DNA of 64,000 bases, taken from Membranipora membranacea (taxonomy: Eukaryota > Bryozoa > Gymnolaemata > Cheilostomatida > Membraniporidae). The notes beneath the pieces were generated by a model. That model did no database searches. It was given only the letters and a program-made list of their open reading frames with translations, and was not told the DNA's origin. Shown here piece by piece: positions 1 to 13,796 of this stretch. The DNA is taken from NCBI GenBank assembly GCA_914767715.1, contig OU612068.1:3782001-3846000 (forward strand). The letters run 5' to 3'. Each line of letters opens with the position of its first letter. Position 1 is the stretch's first letter. The position numbers and the translations under genes were made by a program.

Positions 1-1754
1 GGGTTGGGAGGTTCATGAGTCACTGTCACAGTTTGTTGGGAATCATTTCCGTCAATCACCAAACTTACACCGTCCAAGATTCTATCAAAAACCTAAATGC
101 CATTGTTGGGATTACAAAAAAATTGGCAGTGAGCCTTTTTCCAAGCGGGTTTGACTTTTCGATTATGTGCTGCGGTGACGTGTGGAAAAGTTGAGATATT
201 AAGAATGCAGTGTTCTCATGTAATTTTGCCATGGGTACCACGATCTAGGCAACATCAATCCTGCTTTGTCATTAGAATGTGAATTTGAGAAGTTTTCTTT
301 CAATGTGATGACAACAAAGCTGTTTAGGGAAACCCGGCCATGACAAGATCAGTAGTCAACAACATCACTCAGTCATGTACTCGTATCGTCAAGGCTAGCT
401 TTTGTTCTGATGTTTCTGATTCAAATGTTTACAGGGCCAATCTACAGATAGGGTTTGAAACCACTTCTCAAAACAGGATACAAGATCAGCTGCCTTCTTG
501 CACATTAGTTAAGATGTCAAATCTCGGTCATCTAAATTACATAAACAGTAAACAAACATGGCGCTTCTAGCTCCATGTGTCACTCATATTTTCATTGGTG
601 AGATGATGGGCAGGTTATGACCATACCCTATAGTGAATTACCAAACTTTGGGTGATATTTTGTCACTTTGAGTTTGGAAATAAACCATCAAACAAGTCCA
701 GGCATGGTTGAGGTAAAATCAAAGTTGAAGGTTATTTTGACGCCTTGGTAGGACTGTGGTGTTATGTTTGACAGGCAAAAATGTCAAATAAAGACTTTTT
801 ATCAGTCAAAGCACTCAATAACACCTTTCAGCAGTCCTGCTGTGGTCCATCAAAACCTAAAATTACCCAGATTATGTTCAGTGAAAACCATGTCAATTAT
901 CGGTAGTGGGATGGAATCCCAACATAAAGTACATGATGGTATAGCTTTAATAACCACCGCCTGTTTTTCAACAATGTGGGATATTTTGGCCAGGGGCAGA
1001 CATTTATGGAGACAGATAGGCTGCCCTTCCACCATAGTGATGTTTCACATGATAGAAATGATGACAGAAACCCACATCCATAACCATTTAGTTGAAAGCT
1101 GAACCGAAATTCAATCAATAGTTCATCAGGAACAGTTGAAATTTCAAATTTGTTTTGTCAATGTGATGATAAACGATCAACACATACCATGTATATCTAA
1201 CTGAAAAGGAGAGTTACTTTGATCCACAGTTAATCTCCAATTTAGGGTAAAAAAAACGGTACTGAAATATTCTCACTCAATGGCAGAACATAGTATGTTC
1301 ACAGTAATACAGCCCTAAAACACAATGGTGACATCAATCTTCAAGGGGTGACAGTAGGTTCTTCACCCGGTAACTGTAAATTGCTGAACAGGCGAACAGA
1401 ATTTCTCAGACTACTATTTATTTGATTCTTGGATAACCGTGGACAATTCCTTATATTCTGGTCATTAAGTTTGCATTCGCCCTGGTTTCTTTCGATTTTT
1501 TGGCGTTACACTAGTGAATGAATGGAAAGTAACTTTGTCTTGGCAAGCTTTGTTGGGTAGGAACCCCAGCCCCCCCCCCCTCCCATAGCAAAACTGGTTA
1601 GATGGAAGGTTAAGCTGGATAATTTTTATGGTCAGCCAGAAGTAAGAAAACAAATAATAATTTTAGTCTGAGAAATTCTGTTCAGCCTGTTCAGCAAATT
1701 ACAGTTACCGCTCTTCACCCAACTAGATCTACTAAACCAAGAAGCATAGCTTAC
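1..1754. other. Probable SMURF intron sequence; no exon recognised
   Basis: Lies on the 3' side of the last SMURF exon seen. Short ORFs here lack splice context or any family resemblance. The only structure found is the foldback repeat near 1.36-1.72 kb. Confidence 0.5.
1361..1720. repeat. Foldback element (inverted repeat) in SMURF intron
   Basis: A left arm reading CTTCACCCGGTAACTG, AATTGCTGAACAGG and TTTCTCAGACTA reappears in reverse complement at about 1650-1720. The arms are imperfect, about 65-70 bases each. The spacer includes a C-run near 1569. It looks like a decayed MITE; no clear target duplication was seen. Confidence 0.6.
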
Positions 1755-4700
1755 CTAGTAGGACGGTCCCATTGACTGGTATTTGTAATACGATTGGCAT
1801 AATACACACTTCCGCTGGATGTTATTCTTTCTTCCCATCTACAAATGAATCAAAAGTTAAGAACATGAATATGTTTTCAATTTCGTATCACTTCATTTGG
1901 TGATTATCAAATCGCACAGCTCTAAAAGCTGCCATATCGTTTGTTATTAGGCCATACTTATTAACAGTTGATTAGGAATGCAACTTCATTTGGAGCATGA
2001 GGCAAAGTTAACAGTAATTGAAAGCAAACACACAAATTAATCACTTTACAAAAGTATTTTAGACATTTGGCTCTCACAATAACACAGCAGGGTTGAAGTG
2101 AATTGATTGATCAGGTTTTTGTGCTAACTCACTAACACAGGTTTTTGTGGTATGCCTACTGACATTTCAATATCTACTACTTCAAGTGAAATCCATTCAT
2201 CAGCAAACATTCAACGAAAACTGCTTTGTAGCGAAATTCCCATCCCACTTAACTGGGCTGGGAAACTTTTTGGCAGATTGACCGTGGCGATGAAGCAACA
2301 GTCCTTGGTAAATCAACATTTAAATAGCTGTATTGTATCTTGAAAGGGGCTACTGTAGGTTCATAGTTGGTGATGAGGTATGGTCATTGTTGTATATGAG
2401 TCGTCATCCTAGTTAACCAATCCGCTCACAGTTGAAAAAGCCAAATTAATTTCCAAATCAGTTAAAAATAATTTAGGCTAAAGGTATGATTGACGGGTTG
2501 AGAGAGGTAGAGTTCAACGCCTAAGTTTACCTGGAACCTGGAAATTCCACATCCCTCCTCCGCACTGAGGCGTCTCTCTGTATAAGACTACACGTGTCTG
2601 TCTCAGGCTAGCAGTGATTTATGGCTGGGAAGTATGTGAAATCATCAAAATCTGATGGCTAATTATTTCTAATCACCCAGCCCACTAACACCCTATGGGA
2701 GAATCAGATCTGTGCATAGGCGGCCAGCCACAAAATCACAGCCATCTACAGGACAAGAGACCTCCAACTAAGATACGAGTCAAGCAAAGTATCAAAGTTG
2801 TCGAGTAGGCCAGCAACACCATATAATAACAAACAAATATCACAGCATTATCAGAGTGAACTCATTCCAACCGAGATATGAACGGGTAGATACGGAGTGA
2901 TATACCATTTTCCAGAACAGCAGTAGACACGGTCGCGATGAATGTTATCTTTGTCTCCGATAGAATATAATAGTGACCTTCTGTATTCCGAGGCACCCTG
3001 TCACGACCTCACAGTTACACCAAATGGTGAAAGGAAATCTGATAATCATGATAGACTACCACACAGTGCTGTTCTGACGACAGTGTACCAAACCAGAGAG
3101 ACTAAGGATATATATATATATATTAAATATAGTTACTAAGCGAGAAAAGCAATGCTCAATCACAATGATACCCCCTCCAAACTTCTTGTGCCAACAAGCA
3201 TCATTATTTGGCCTATGACTTGACAACAATTTTCACAAAAACAGACGACACAGACCCAATCTCCATGGCCTGAGATGAGTACATAGGTCCTTATGCTGGC
3301 AGTGTCACATATCACATGAGAGTTACCAAAAATGATATGTCATACATTTTACAACATATGACTGAGCCTTGCATCATTGAGAGTTGGGTTACATGCACTT
3401 TGAACCAGCTGTGAGATCATTCTGAGTGAGCGGATCTCAATCATGGCTACCCACTTCCCTGATGGGCAAACACTCAGGAAACCCGAGTTTAAATCTGTGC
3501 GATCAATCGATCAATCCTGACAGCAGGATGACGAAACATGGACTAAACCAGTAAAGACTAAGTATGCTGGGCAGCCTCATTAGCAGTAGTCAGACCCGGT
3601 CAATTTAATAAGGAGCCATGATAGGAGACTGCACTGTGACTCATAGTGGTAGGGAGACAGCAGACTGACTGGATATCTCACTCAGACACTCAGATCACAG
3701 TCTACACACTGAGTGGAGAAACAATCATCAACCAGGGGGCACCTGCATAACCTTATCAAACCATAACTCTGATAAACAATGAGCATGTCTACACAGACTT
3801 GGCTTCAGTCTGTGAGCCAACGATATCAGTGTGAAAGTTATTGTAAGCATGTTTACTATCGCTGCAATGCAGTCAGGGATTAGGAGGGAGAGTAAATTTG
3901 ACACTCAAGTGAAGTCCAAACATGCTGGGCTACTTAAGACCATGGTAAAATAGCTCATAATAGGATAATATGTTACCAGCAAAGAGATCTTATCTCCACG
4001 GAAAGTCTTGCAAGCAAAGCCAAGTGAACGAGATGCAAATGATAGGCCAGTGATCTCGAGAACAACTAGCTTTGCAACACAACAAACAGGCAAACATGAA
4101 ACAACACCAAGCTGCTAAATCAATTCACTGATTCCCAGGGTACAGCCATTAGTCAGACCAGATTTTTTCCTCCGACATAAATGTGAAAAAAGTTTGTCGA
4201 CCACGATGACCACAATGACTGATGACAAGGAACCAAAAAAGTTTCATCATTCCATTCAGCGATTGCTCTGCCAGACACAGCGGAATCAAGCTAGCTGTCC
4301 AGTAATACACTCAGCCAACTATCAGGCAATTATTGTTATTTCACTGTGGTCAATTTATGTCTCTGCCTATTGTTAAAGATAGCTGATCAAGGCGTTAGCA
4401 ACCTACTTCATGAAAATTGACCATCAATTATAGGTAAATAATAATGTATATCATGATAAAACCTTGGTCAGATGGTAGAATAATACTCCTTTTCTTCACG
4501 ATTATGTAGGCATATGAAGTACCAATCATCAGTATTTTGAAGACTGGTGAACCCGGAATTTGTCACATGACACTGTCATTTTTTGACAGCCCCCTATCCT
4601 TGTCTTTGTTCCATGCTAATGTGGCCTTGAGCCGCCTTGCAAAAATTGTGTCATTTGTGGCAAAAAAACATTATAGGCTATTGTAGTTTAGAGAAAGCTA

Positions 4701-7700
4701 GAATTTAACATTAGACCATAGCCATCATCAATTCTATGAGACAAAAACACATTTTTGAACATCAAAAGATTCTTAATAGCCAAATACTTTGTGGATATAC
4801 ACTGGTGACATGGTTATGTAATGCATTAGGCAGGCTATCAAAAATATCTACTTCTGCAAAACAATCTCCTCAATCTTTTAACAAGAGGTGCTGTTCAATA
4901 CACAAACGGGCTTCCAGTTTCCACATTGTCCCCAAAACCTATGAATTATATTTCTCATGACAACATGTTTTCAAAAATTTGAGACCTCCCTATACTTCAA
5001 ACGTCTGCCATGATACATTACTGTGCGGCAAATTTAGCGGCAATCCCAGGGTTTACCTAATCACTTAATTCAATGGGGGCAGTGAATGAGATTTAGGAGC
5101 ATGAAACGTCAGGCCGCAGGAGACAACAAGAGAGACTATAGAATGTATAGACCATATAACTGAGAATCTTATGCCATCCTATTTGTGGAGTGGACTATTG
5201 ATGCTCCCAATATGTTTTGTCAGAGTATTACTGACAAAGATGGACATCCAGAGACCCAAATCATCTCCAATCCCTCAATCAACAGATACATATACTACAA
5301 GATGATGACGTCACTTGTCAGCCCCCTTTCCGCCCCCTAGATAAGTTTTCATCTGTAGACAGTCTTGTCAGCCCCTTACCTGCCCAGTTACGTTCACTAT
5401 TATAGACACTAACCCATGAGGTAATGTGTTGTTTCTGGGGATGATCTCAGGTGAGATCTGAGAGCAGCACCCATCCATATCACTACGAGACATGAGAGAT
5501 ACATCAGTAACATTAGGTCCACATCCTCCTCTGTCCCGACCGGTCAGGCTTATCACTATCTGTCCCTTCACATTAGAGCAGTCTATATCCTCCTCTATAG
5601 AGACCTTCTGTAAGTCCAGCTTCTGAACTACAATCAGATAAAAGAACTCATAACAAGATTGGCAGAGACTGGCGTTACTCCTTACCCAAGACATCTCATG
5701 GGTTGAATCAATGATCTGAACACATATCCAAGAACCCTGACCTTTCCAGGACAACACTTTATTTTTCCTACCTTTGGAGAGTTCTTTTTAAGTATATTCA
5801 GTCTGGAGATTTATGGTAAAACAAAGTAAGTGGTTTCTGTCTCGGCAGAAGGATGGACAAAGAGCAAAGACATGTTAATACACGATGTCTCAAGTACCAG
5901 GGTGAAATGTGTGAAGACAAAAGGTGTTTATTGGAAAATTGTTTCAATAGCATGTTGAGTTACTTCCATATAGAAGCCTCAGCGACTGCATCGTAATAAC
6001 TGCTTATCGTTGGCTTCCATCTACTAAACAGATTTCTGTATGAGCTTGAATATGTTTACATGTTGACAGGCCTATGGCTAATCCTAGAACCTAAATCATC
6101 CGCTAGGCAAGTCAGACATGTCAACAGCTAATTACAATAATAGGATATATTGTGAAATTCGCTCTAGAATCTTGATTTAAATTGTAGGCTAGTGGACTGC
6201 TATCATCAATGCTTAGCTCTTTACCACTGCACAAGAATGTTGATGTGTCGTACGCATTTACAGGCATGCAACAGTCATAGCGGAACCAGTAAAAATCCTT
6301 ACTAGATGATGTCAGATGGTTACAAACCTACTTATCTCCAAAAGCCTCAAACTGTATAAAATAGCACCTGGCCCCTCATCTAACCCCTATAAAAGCCATC
6401 CAGTCCAAATTTAGTGAAGCTTAGGGTGCTAATAGCATGATAAAAACCAAACAAAGTGGGCACACTCAAGATTGCAATTTCCACTGTTCACAGATTAGAA
6501 AGTTGTATTGGTCTATTGTTCAAACATGTTGAATAGGTGATCAGTTGATCTGAATCTGACACTTCTGGGATGATGAAGCCATACTGGCAGTCTCTTGTGA
6601 GAGCCAAGTATCTCCCTGGCTGTTTGTCTAGCTTGTTAGATAAATTATGAGTACAAATATTCAAATATATAACCTTACATAAAGGTGATGCCTAAATAAT
6701 CCTCATCATCGAGCAGTTAAAGCATCCTGCAAGATGTTTTTTTGTGTGAAAACACTTTTCACTAACCAGTTAGCAAATACTTTCTCTCATAACACATCCA
6801 TACAACCGATGATGGATTGACTTGGACAACTGTTTGAGAAGTATGAAGGGACAGAAGCAACAAAAATGCCAAATCTCGGTTGGAATTCCTCGAAGATCTT
6901 TTTCATTGGAGATCTTTTATTATGCTGTGCGCAATGACCAGGAATGCCAAATCCGAAGGCTCACTGCTCTCTAAAATTGGCATTCACTGAACCAGATTGT
7001 GGACCTGCCTGCCATATTGTAATGGATTATGGTTTTACAGCCTAGTATGTGTTCTCAATCCTGAAACTTAGTTGAGTACCTACGCCCGAACTGCACCTCC
7101 GCCGGTACCCGGGACTGGCTGGTTACTGCCCGAAGGAAGATGTGAATTTGGGTATTATAGACTATGCAGACTACAGCAGCTCAGTTTACCACACAAGGCC
7201 TGTATTTCTTTTATTTCAACCCAATCAAACCAGCACTCAACAAGATTGAGTGTCACTCCAGTTTCTCCTATTATACCAATTATATCATAAATATTACTCA
7301 GTCACATGAATAAGTTTGATGGTTAGTCAATGGACCATTTCATCCTCAAGTCATAATTTTAGGCCTTGGGTTTTATGCCTCATCGTAATCTTATATTATA
7401 CTGATCTGGTAGACAGGCCTTTGTCTGTGCTCAGTGGATTGGAAGCCGCCGCTGCCATCACCACCACCACCACCACAGCGGTGACGGGTTCTGGTCACTG
7501 CTCACACAGAATGCAATGCCTGTTTTCCAGCCGAAGCCTCATCAGTTTCATCACCACACAAAGATCAGGGCCAAATCTTAGTTTTGACTTTGTTCCTTCC
7601 CGTACAATAAAACTAAGTTGGTCTTTATCATCGGGGGTAGGCCTTGTTTTAGAACCAGAGACTTCCATGTGTACTACGGTGTGTGGCCTAGAACATCTCC

Positions 7701-10700
7701 ATTTATTATTGTCTATATAGGGCCTATGAACTTGTGTGTAAAATAAAAACACTATGTTAGGTTTTGACCCTATCACTAGTGGTAGTCTTTCAACCACAAA
7801 ATTACTGTAGCGATCAAGAATTCCTCTGGACCTTCATATCTTATGGATGGTGCCACCATACTCTCCAAAATGCCTAATAAAATTTCCATGATAAAAAGTT
7901 CATGATACTATCCGGAGATTATGGGCAACAAAACAACACATCCAAGGCTAAGGGACCAAAATCGGATCCTGTAAACTCACAGCCAGTATCTTTAAGTCTG
8001 TGAATTGCATTAGTCTTGATTTTCACACAACCAAGAAAGCCTGCTCCTTCTTTCTTTTGAGCCTTCTTTATATTCCATACACTGATTGTAATAGTGTCTC
8101 GTGGCCCAATTAGTCTGTAAAAAAATAAACAGAGAAAGGATGCCAATTAGTTAACAGCAGATTACCCTCTTACTTAAGAGGAGAAGGGCCACTGACTCAA
8201 CTCTGTCAAATATAGACTGACATGCAGTTCATAAAACTGTCAGTTTCAAAGAACAAAATAACACTATCAGGGCCAAGTTGAGGGCCGGAATCAGTAGGAG
8301 ACTAGCCTGGCTGGTCCGATTTCATTCACTATTTCACAGGGCGAAAATTATTGATCTATATAATTTAGCTACTGAGATAGCTGACAGTGCAGACTGGTTA
8401 CATTAGATCATCGGTGCCTACGAACTTATCAGATTGGCTGACCGTAAATGGGCCCTTTCCTATCTCATCAGTGAGCGGCCATTAGAGATACATCACCACA
8501 GGCAGTCACAGTGCCCTAATACCAAGGCACGCACTTTCATCAGTTAACAAATTCGGCCTCTAGGGATAACATTGTAGAAGCTGGAATATCCAACTACGTT
8601 ACAAAGATCTGACTGAGCCAACTTGGCGTGCAAATTTTGATTAACATTCCATTAAACAATTGTAATACGATGACATTCAACTGAACAACAAATATCAGTT
8701 TAGTCAAACTGTCTGTGCAAACTAGTCAATTGAATAAACCACATTTTTTGTTTCACAGCCATTGAAGTAAAAATACTAAGCACACTAACTATGTACACAA
8801 TGGGAGAGCAAACTAATTTCGCTGTAATGAAAGTGAGCGCTAAGAATCGTCTCTCCTAAACGGTCATACTCAGCATTTCAAACATGAAGTCCATATAAAA
8901 TGTAGGAAACCAAATTGTCTAAAAAATATGCCTAGATGAAATAAGATGTAAAATTGACGACAGGGGGTCGGCAGGGGGTCGACGACAGAATAATCAGGCT
9001 TTCATGGATGGTAATTGTCTTGCGCAGACAATTTACACCTGAGATAATCTGCACTCATCAACATAGACATGATTGATGTCGCTACAGAACCATGGTCTAG
9101 GAAACAACCAGGGGATTAAATGGCTACTTTGTGGTGCTCTGGAATGCATGCATACACCTTCTATTTCTTCCTTACTGTATTCTACCAATCCTGGACCACC
9201 CGAGAGACCCTCAAATAGCCAGTTTAAACCAATCCAAATCCCATTCTTCCCAAAGTGAAGCAGTTTTTGTAGTGAATCACTTCAGTTGTGAAGATCACAG
9301 GAATAACACTGCTGAATTCACAAATCAGATTTACTGATCACAGTTGAACAGGACAAAGTAGAAAGACTAATTTTTACAACAGTGACTAAACTGGACAGGC
9401 TCAATTCAACGGATTGGGATCTGCCTGAAGACAGTCACGGTCAAAGTTGCTGATCGGCGCTAGAATTCTAACACAGTGATATTTTTAAAGCGGCACCAGA
9501 TAGATCGGGTTATTATTAGTCTGAGCCCCCCCATCCGATGGTCCCCGGTTATTATGATTATATCCAGTCCCATCATGTGTCCGATTCTGTCTTCTGCTCT
9601 CTTGCATACTTACAAGTCATATCTCTCATTCCACTTTGGATCCAGTGTGTTTTTACACACATTTGTTGAGTGACATTGTCCCGATCCATCAACTATAATC
9701 TTTGCAAAAGGATCTGGAAGCTTAAACAGACTGCTCTTCGCTAGATTCTTTGCACAGAGCACTACAAATAAAGTAAAATGATTAGGTTAAACCACATGCA
9801 TCAATAGAATGTTACACCATCATATGTCCCAAGGGTTGGTTCTGCCCGTCACACAAAGACACGGGAAAAATTTACCGATCTCAGTCCTTTCATGATACGG
9901 GATAATCCTACATATTCCGTGATTACCAGTAGGGCCTATCCAATAAAGTCTGGCTCTTCGGTACCATACCTTAAAAAACCAAAACTCCCTACCCATACTG
10001 AATATCCCAAGGGAACACACAAGTCCCGGGTAAAAACACATGATTCAGACTTTTTGACCTGACTGTGACAGTAGAGTCTTCCCACTTATTCAACTAATGA
10101 TGTGAATGAAAGGGGGGAAAAGGCAGAATTGATTTCACAATAGGGTTCAGAATTGAAGATTCTCGAAACTGTACAGGATCTGTATTACGTCGCCGTTGGC
10201 TCACCCACGTTACCCACTCAATATGTTCAATTGTTTAGAAAGGCATCATCAGGCATTGAAGGTAGTGAGTACTTTAGTATTTTGTTGCCACTGTTGCCAA
10301 ACATTCAGGAAGAAAACAGTTATGATGACTATAAGGGCAGGGGATGGGATGTCAGAGTCTTTGACTCTGAATGCATCATTATGTGTTAGGAGAACATTTT
10401 AGATCATTATTGACTGAAATAAGGAGTGCCACCCCTATCCGTTCTCGATTCTGAGCTCAGGTCCTGAACTTGTTTGTTGTAGTCCTAGACTGAGTGAATT
10501 GTTTAATTAAATGATTTGTTAGGGCTATCTATCAATAGCTGGTAAGGTTACATGTCAAACTCTACTAACTAACAGTTGCAGCGCAAAAACTAGATAGATA
10601 TGTATGTTCAACCCTGTTATTCCTTGGTTCAACATACATGTTGGAGTTTACAAACAATGAACATTTCTAATAAAAATTAATTAAACACACCCTACTACAA

Positions 10701-10959
10701 CAGCTTTAAAATACACCATCATCATCAGTCCTCAATTAATAAGCATTCAACATTGCTATCTAAATATGCCTAGGATTAATTCAAATGTCACTTTATCAAA
10801 CACACATGAGTCTAAGCAGTTAGTTACATGTCATATACATTTGTTGTTATTTATTATTGATAATAAAAATTCATTCAAATCAAAGCAAATTAATTGCAAA
10901 CCTGTGAGTCTGATCTTTGTGAGCCTGCTGGATGAGCTCGATACATCCATATTCACCAT
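1755..10959 (-). CDS. smurf: SMURF-type HECT E3 ubiquitin ligase, N-terminal part (runs off left edge)
   Basis: Five exons join with matching phases: 10902-10959, 9614-9761, 7981-8114, 5414-5627 and 1755-1838 (212 codons). The first exon begins [10 protein letters not shown] and ends in KIRLT, as in SMURF proteins. Exons 2-4 give a full C2 domain, recognisable by [65 protein letters not shown] and GQIVISL. Exon 5 is the first WW domain: WEER, YY, and a second W in SQWDRP. The exon-4 donor is placed at GTTAGT because it gives LPHG-WEER in frame; reading on to a GTAAGG 34 bases later breaks the phase. In known SMURFs the C2 domain targets membranes, WW domains bind PY-motif substrates such as SMADs, and HECT transfers ubiquitin. 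The remaining WW and HECT exons must lie left of position 1. The C2-WW linker is longer than in vertebrates. Confidence 0.93.
3105..3128. repeat. (TA)n microsatellite
   Basis: A short alternating TA run inside the large SMURF intron. Similar runs lie at about 11525-11542, 20337-20350 and 20440-20458. Confidence 0.7.
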
Positions 10960-11520
10960 CTGGGCGGTTAGTTTAATGCTACCTCATTCCTGGAATACTG
11001 ACAATAGATCATGAGACTTTCTACATGAGTTAAAGTCCAGGTGGAGTGTGCAGTTTCAGAAAATCAACTCTCACTTCAACTGTTGTCTCTGAAATTTTGT
11101 TTTTCTCTGTGATAGAATCCAATGTGTATCCGGATTAGCCTTTGCTCTTGTTAGAATGGTAAGTACACACAGGCTCCCTTGATGAAAGTACAATTTGTAA
11201 AACCCAAGGCTATTATTTATTATGAAGGCTGTGATACGGCATATTCCTTCGCGGAAACATGATAATGAGAGGATAACTCTATCAACACTCTGTAGATATC
11301 TGGCTGCAGGGAGGGTGGCTGCAATGAACTAAAGGTTTAGTTCATTGGTGGCTGGCTGCAAAGAGTTAGGGACAACCCCACCCTTGTTGGCTGGTCCTTC
11401 TGTCAGAGAGGTTGCCCCAAACAACACCCTGTATTGACCAATTATTTAATTGTATTTTCCTTACCTCACCTCTAGCCTATTTTTGGCTATGAGTGTTGAA
11501 TAGTATTGAACTAAATGTGA
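10960..11520. other. Gene-free stretch upstream of SMURF
   Basis: No exon or RNA gene recognised. It should contain the 5' UTR and promoter region of the minus-strand SMURF gene, because the first coding exon begins at 10959, but no core promoter motif could be called with confidence. Confidence 0.4.
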
Positions 11521-11521
11521 C

Positions 11522-12170
11522 GCATATATATATATATATATACTTTATTATTGCCGATCAAAGTCAATGACATATAAAGTCCATGCATAAATAAATAAAT
11601 AAAAACAAAGCAGTCAGGTGTATTTATGAAAAATTTCATTGTCTATAAATGCTGTCCTATTTATAGAACGGTGATTTCGGGCTTCCAAAAATATTTTACA
11701 CGGATGATTCTCATATTCTTTAACCTTTGCAATATATCGAAAACAAAGAAGATCAAGATGTATTTTTAGCTCTTCGAGCTTTAGTAAAGAGAGTCTCTCT
11801 TCATAGTCTTCCTCATATGGAATCATGATTCTGGTGCAGAGCTTTTGAAATCTCTCCAGTTTATCCTTATCATTTTGGGTGGTGTGTGGGAACCAGCACG
11901 TGGCTGCATATGATATAACCGATAAAATTCTAGCTTTGTAAAATAATATCAGTGAATGAGATCTCACACCAGCTTTTCTTAGCTTTATAAGAGCATGCAG
12001 AGAATGTTTTGTTCTGTCAATGATATGGTCTACATGGGAGTGAAACTTAAGGTGCTCATCAAATATCACACCAAGGAGCCTCACATTTGGGGTGTAGAGT
12101 ATTTCAGAGTGATTGATGTTATAGGTGTCAATGGTGAGTGTTTTTTGCAAAGTGAAGTTTATGTTGCTTA
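11522..12170 (-). mobile_element. 5'-truncated non-LTR retrotransposon, reverse-transcriptase C-terminal part
   Basis: The minus-strand frame 12150-11614 (178 codons) carries VRLLGVIFDEHLKFHSHV, then LRKAGVRSHSLILFYKA, ISYAATCWFP and LERFQKLCTRIM. This is the typical thumb and C-terminal region of CR1/Jockey-like reverse transcriptases, where the strain LLGVxxD marks the end of the RT domain. The catalytic palm is absent, so this is a dead 5'-truncated copy. Downstream on the minus strand it ends in an AATAAAG and a (TA)n tail near 11525-11550, as expected for a non-LTR 3' terminus. Confidence 0.8.
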
Positions 12171-13796
12171 CTGAACGTTTGCAAAGTTTATGTTTGCAAA
12201 GTGAAGCATACTATTGAATGCACACGCATACCCTCGCGGCAGTGTATCAGTGCAAATTTTAATTCCAGTAATTTAAGTTGGAAGTGTACAAGCGAGCTAT
12301 AAGTAAATGCATACACTTAAATGGGAAATTCAGGAAAAACTTCCTTGATTATAAGCGAATAATAATTAAACCAATGAAAGAGTTTTTGGCTATTTCAAGT
12401 TTCGTAAGTGTTTATTTTGAAAAAAACATTTTTTTCCATTTGTACCAAAGATATAGTGCTTTGTGATAACAGAGTATGGTGTCTTTTAAGTACATATATG
12501 ACATATATCCATCCAATATTATCAGGTTTGCGTTCATTTGGACCGAAAGAATCACTTTAATGCAGTTGGTAATATTTATGAAAATATGTCAAATACAGCA
12601 CCAATCTATATTATGTATAATAGAATATTTTTGATTGTGACCTCAATGATGCGAAGGACAGCTCATTGAAATAATCTATCTGTTGTAACAAACATGCATA
12701 GTTACAGAAGTAAGTAACACGATGGTAATAAAATCAATGAACTCCCTCTTAATTGATAAAATCCTCCACAAGGCAGTTTGGACAAATTCTCTGCTAGCAC
12801 CTAAGATTATACCTGAGTTATCTTCACATGTAAAGTGAGAAGATAACTACAATGTGCAAACAAAGAAGTACTGACAAATAACATTATAAAGCTAGAAATG
12901 TAACATTTGCACTATGGTTTCCAAGCTGAAAATTTGCTTTATTCTTACAACCAACAACGGGATTTATAGCATATACAGTATATTAGATATCAAAATAGCC
13001 TTTCATAAGATCTTTTAAAGGCATGTTATAGTCAAACACTATCCCATTACATTTTAAACATTTGTGCATACAGTTTTCAAGTGTTGCCCAAGTAAATGGT
13101 AGCAGCATTCCGTCCTCACACACATTTGTAGGATAGGGTTGACATTAGAATGCTGCAAATATCAACCTGGCAATATTTGTGCCTGGAATTACAAATGTTA
13201 CCAACACCTAAAAAGCCTAAAAATTTCGTTGTGCTTTTTAACTAATGCTTCAACATTGTAATTCACCACCTAATTTCTTGCAAAACAAGTATAGAATCAC
13301 ACCACTTATTTTACCATTCTTCACACTAGTCATAATTACACCATTATTATTTTAGAGTAACCTTTTTAAACTATCGTTTAACATCATGAATCACCGCTCC
13401 CTATATTTTTCTTTTTGCGCAATATTATCATCTTCTGACACTTGGTGCTAGCGTTCAAAAGGGATTATCTTTACTGCCAATTAAGATAAAAAAAAGATGT
13501 CAAGCAGCTAAACTTTTGAGAGGATAAAATGGTCAAGTATGTCGAAACCACACTGTAATTTGAACTAGCAGCTGTCATATTCATAGAAATGCTCAATAGT
13601 AATAATATAATGTTGGAGAAGGCAATGAGGAAAGCTGGAAATTGATTCTATATACATAATAGTTTTTCTATAAACAAGCTACTGGTGTTGTATTTAGTAA
13701 AATACTTATTATACAAGCATAATACGGCAAAAGGAAGCATAGTAGTCTCTAAAGTTTGGTAGCATAAGGAGAAGGTCTGTTTATGGCAACATGAGC
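12171..13796. other. Gene-free stretch between retroelement fragment and PIGF
   Basis: AT-rich sequence with no recognised exon. Part should be the 3' UTR of the minus-strand PIGF gene. Confidence 0.5.

Noticed and set aside
764-1118. Overlapping ORFs on both strands in the first kilobase
   Set aside because: No domain, splice context or codon pattern; mutually overlapping chance frames in intron sequence.
5380-5413. Extending SMURF exon 4 to the GTAAGG donor
   Set aside because: The next exon requires phase 2. GTTAGT at 5413 gives it and a natural LPHGW junction; the later donor does not.
7316-7797. 134-codon plus and 100-codon minus ORFs with a (CAC)n stretch
   Set aside because: They lie in a SMURF intron, overlap each other and resemble nothing; the CAC run is a microsatellite.
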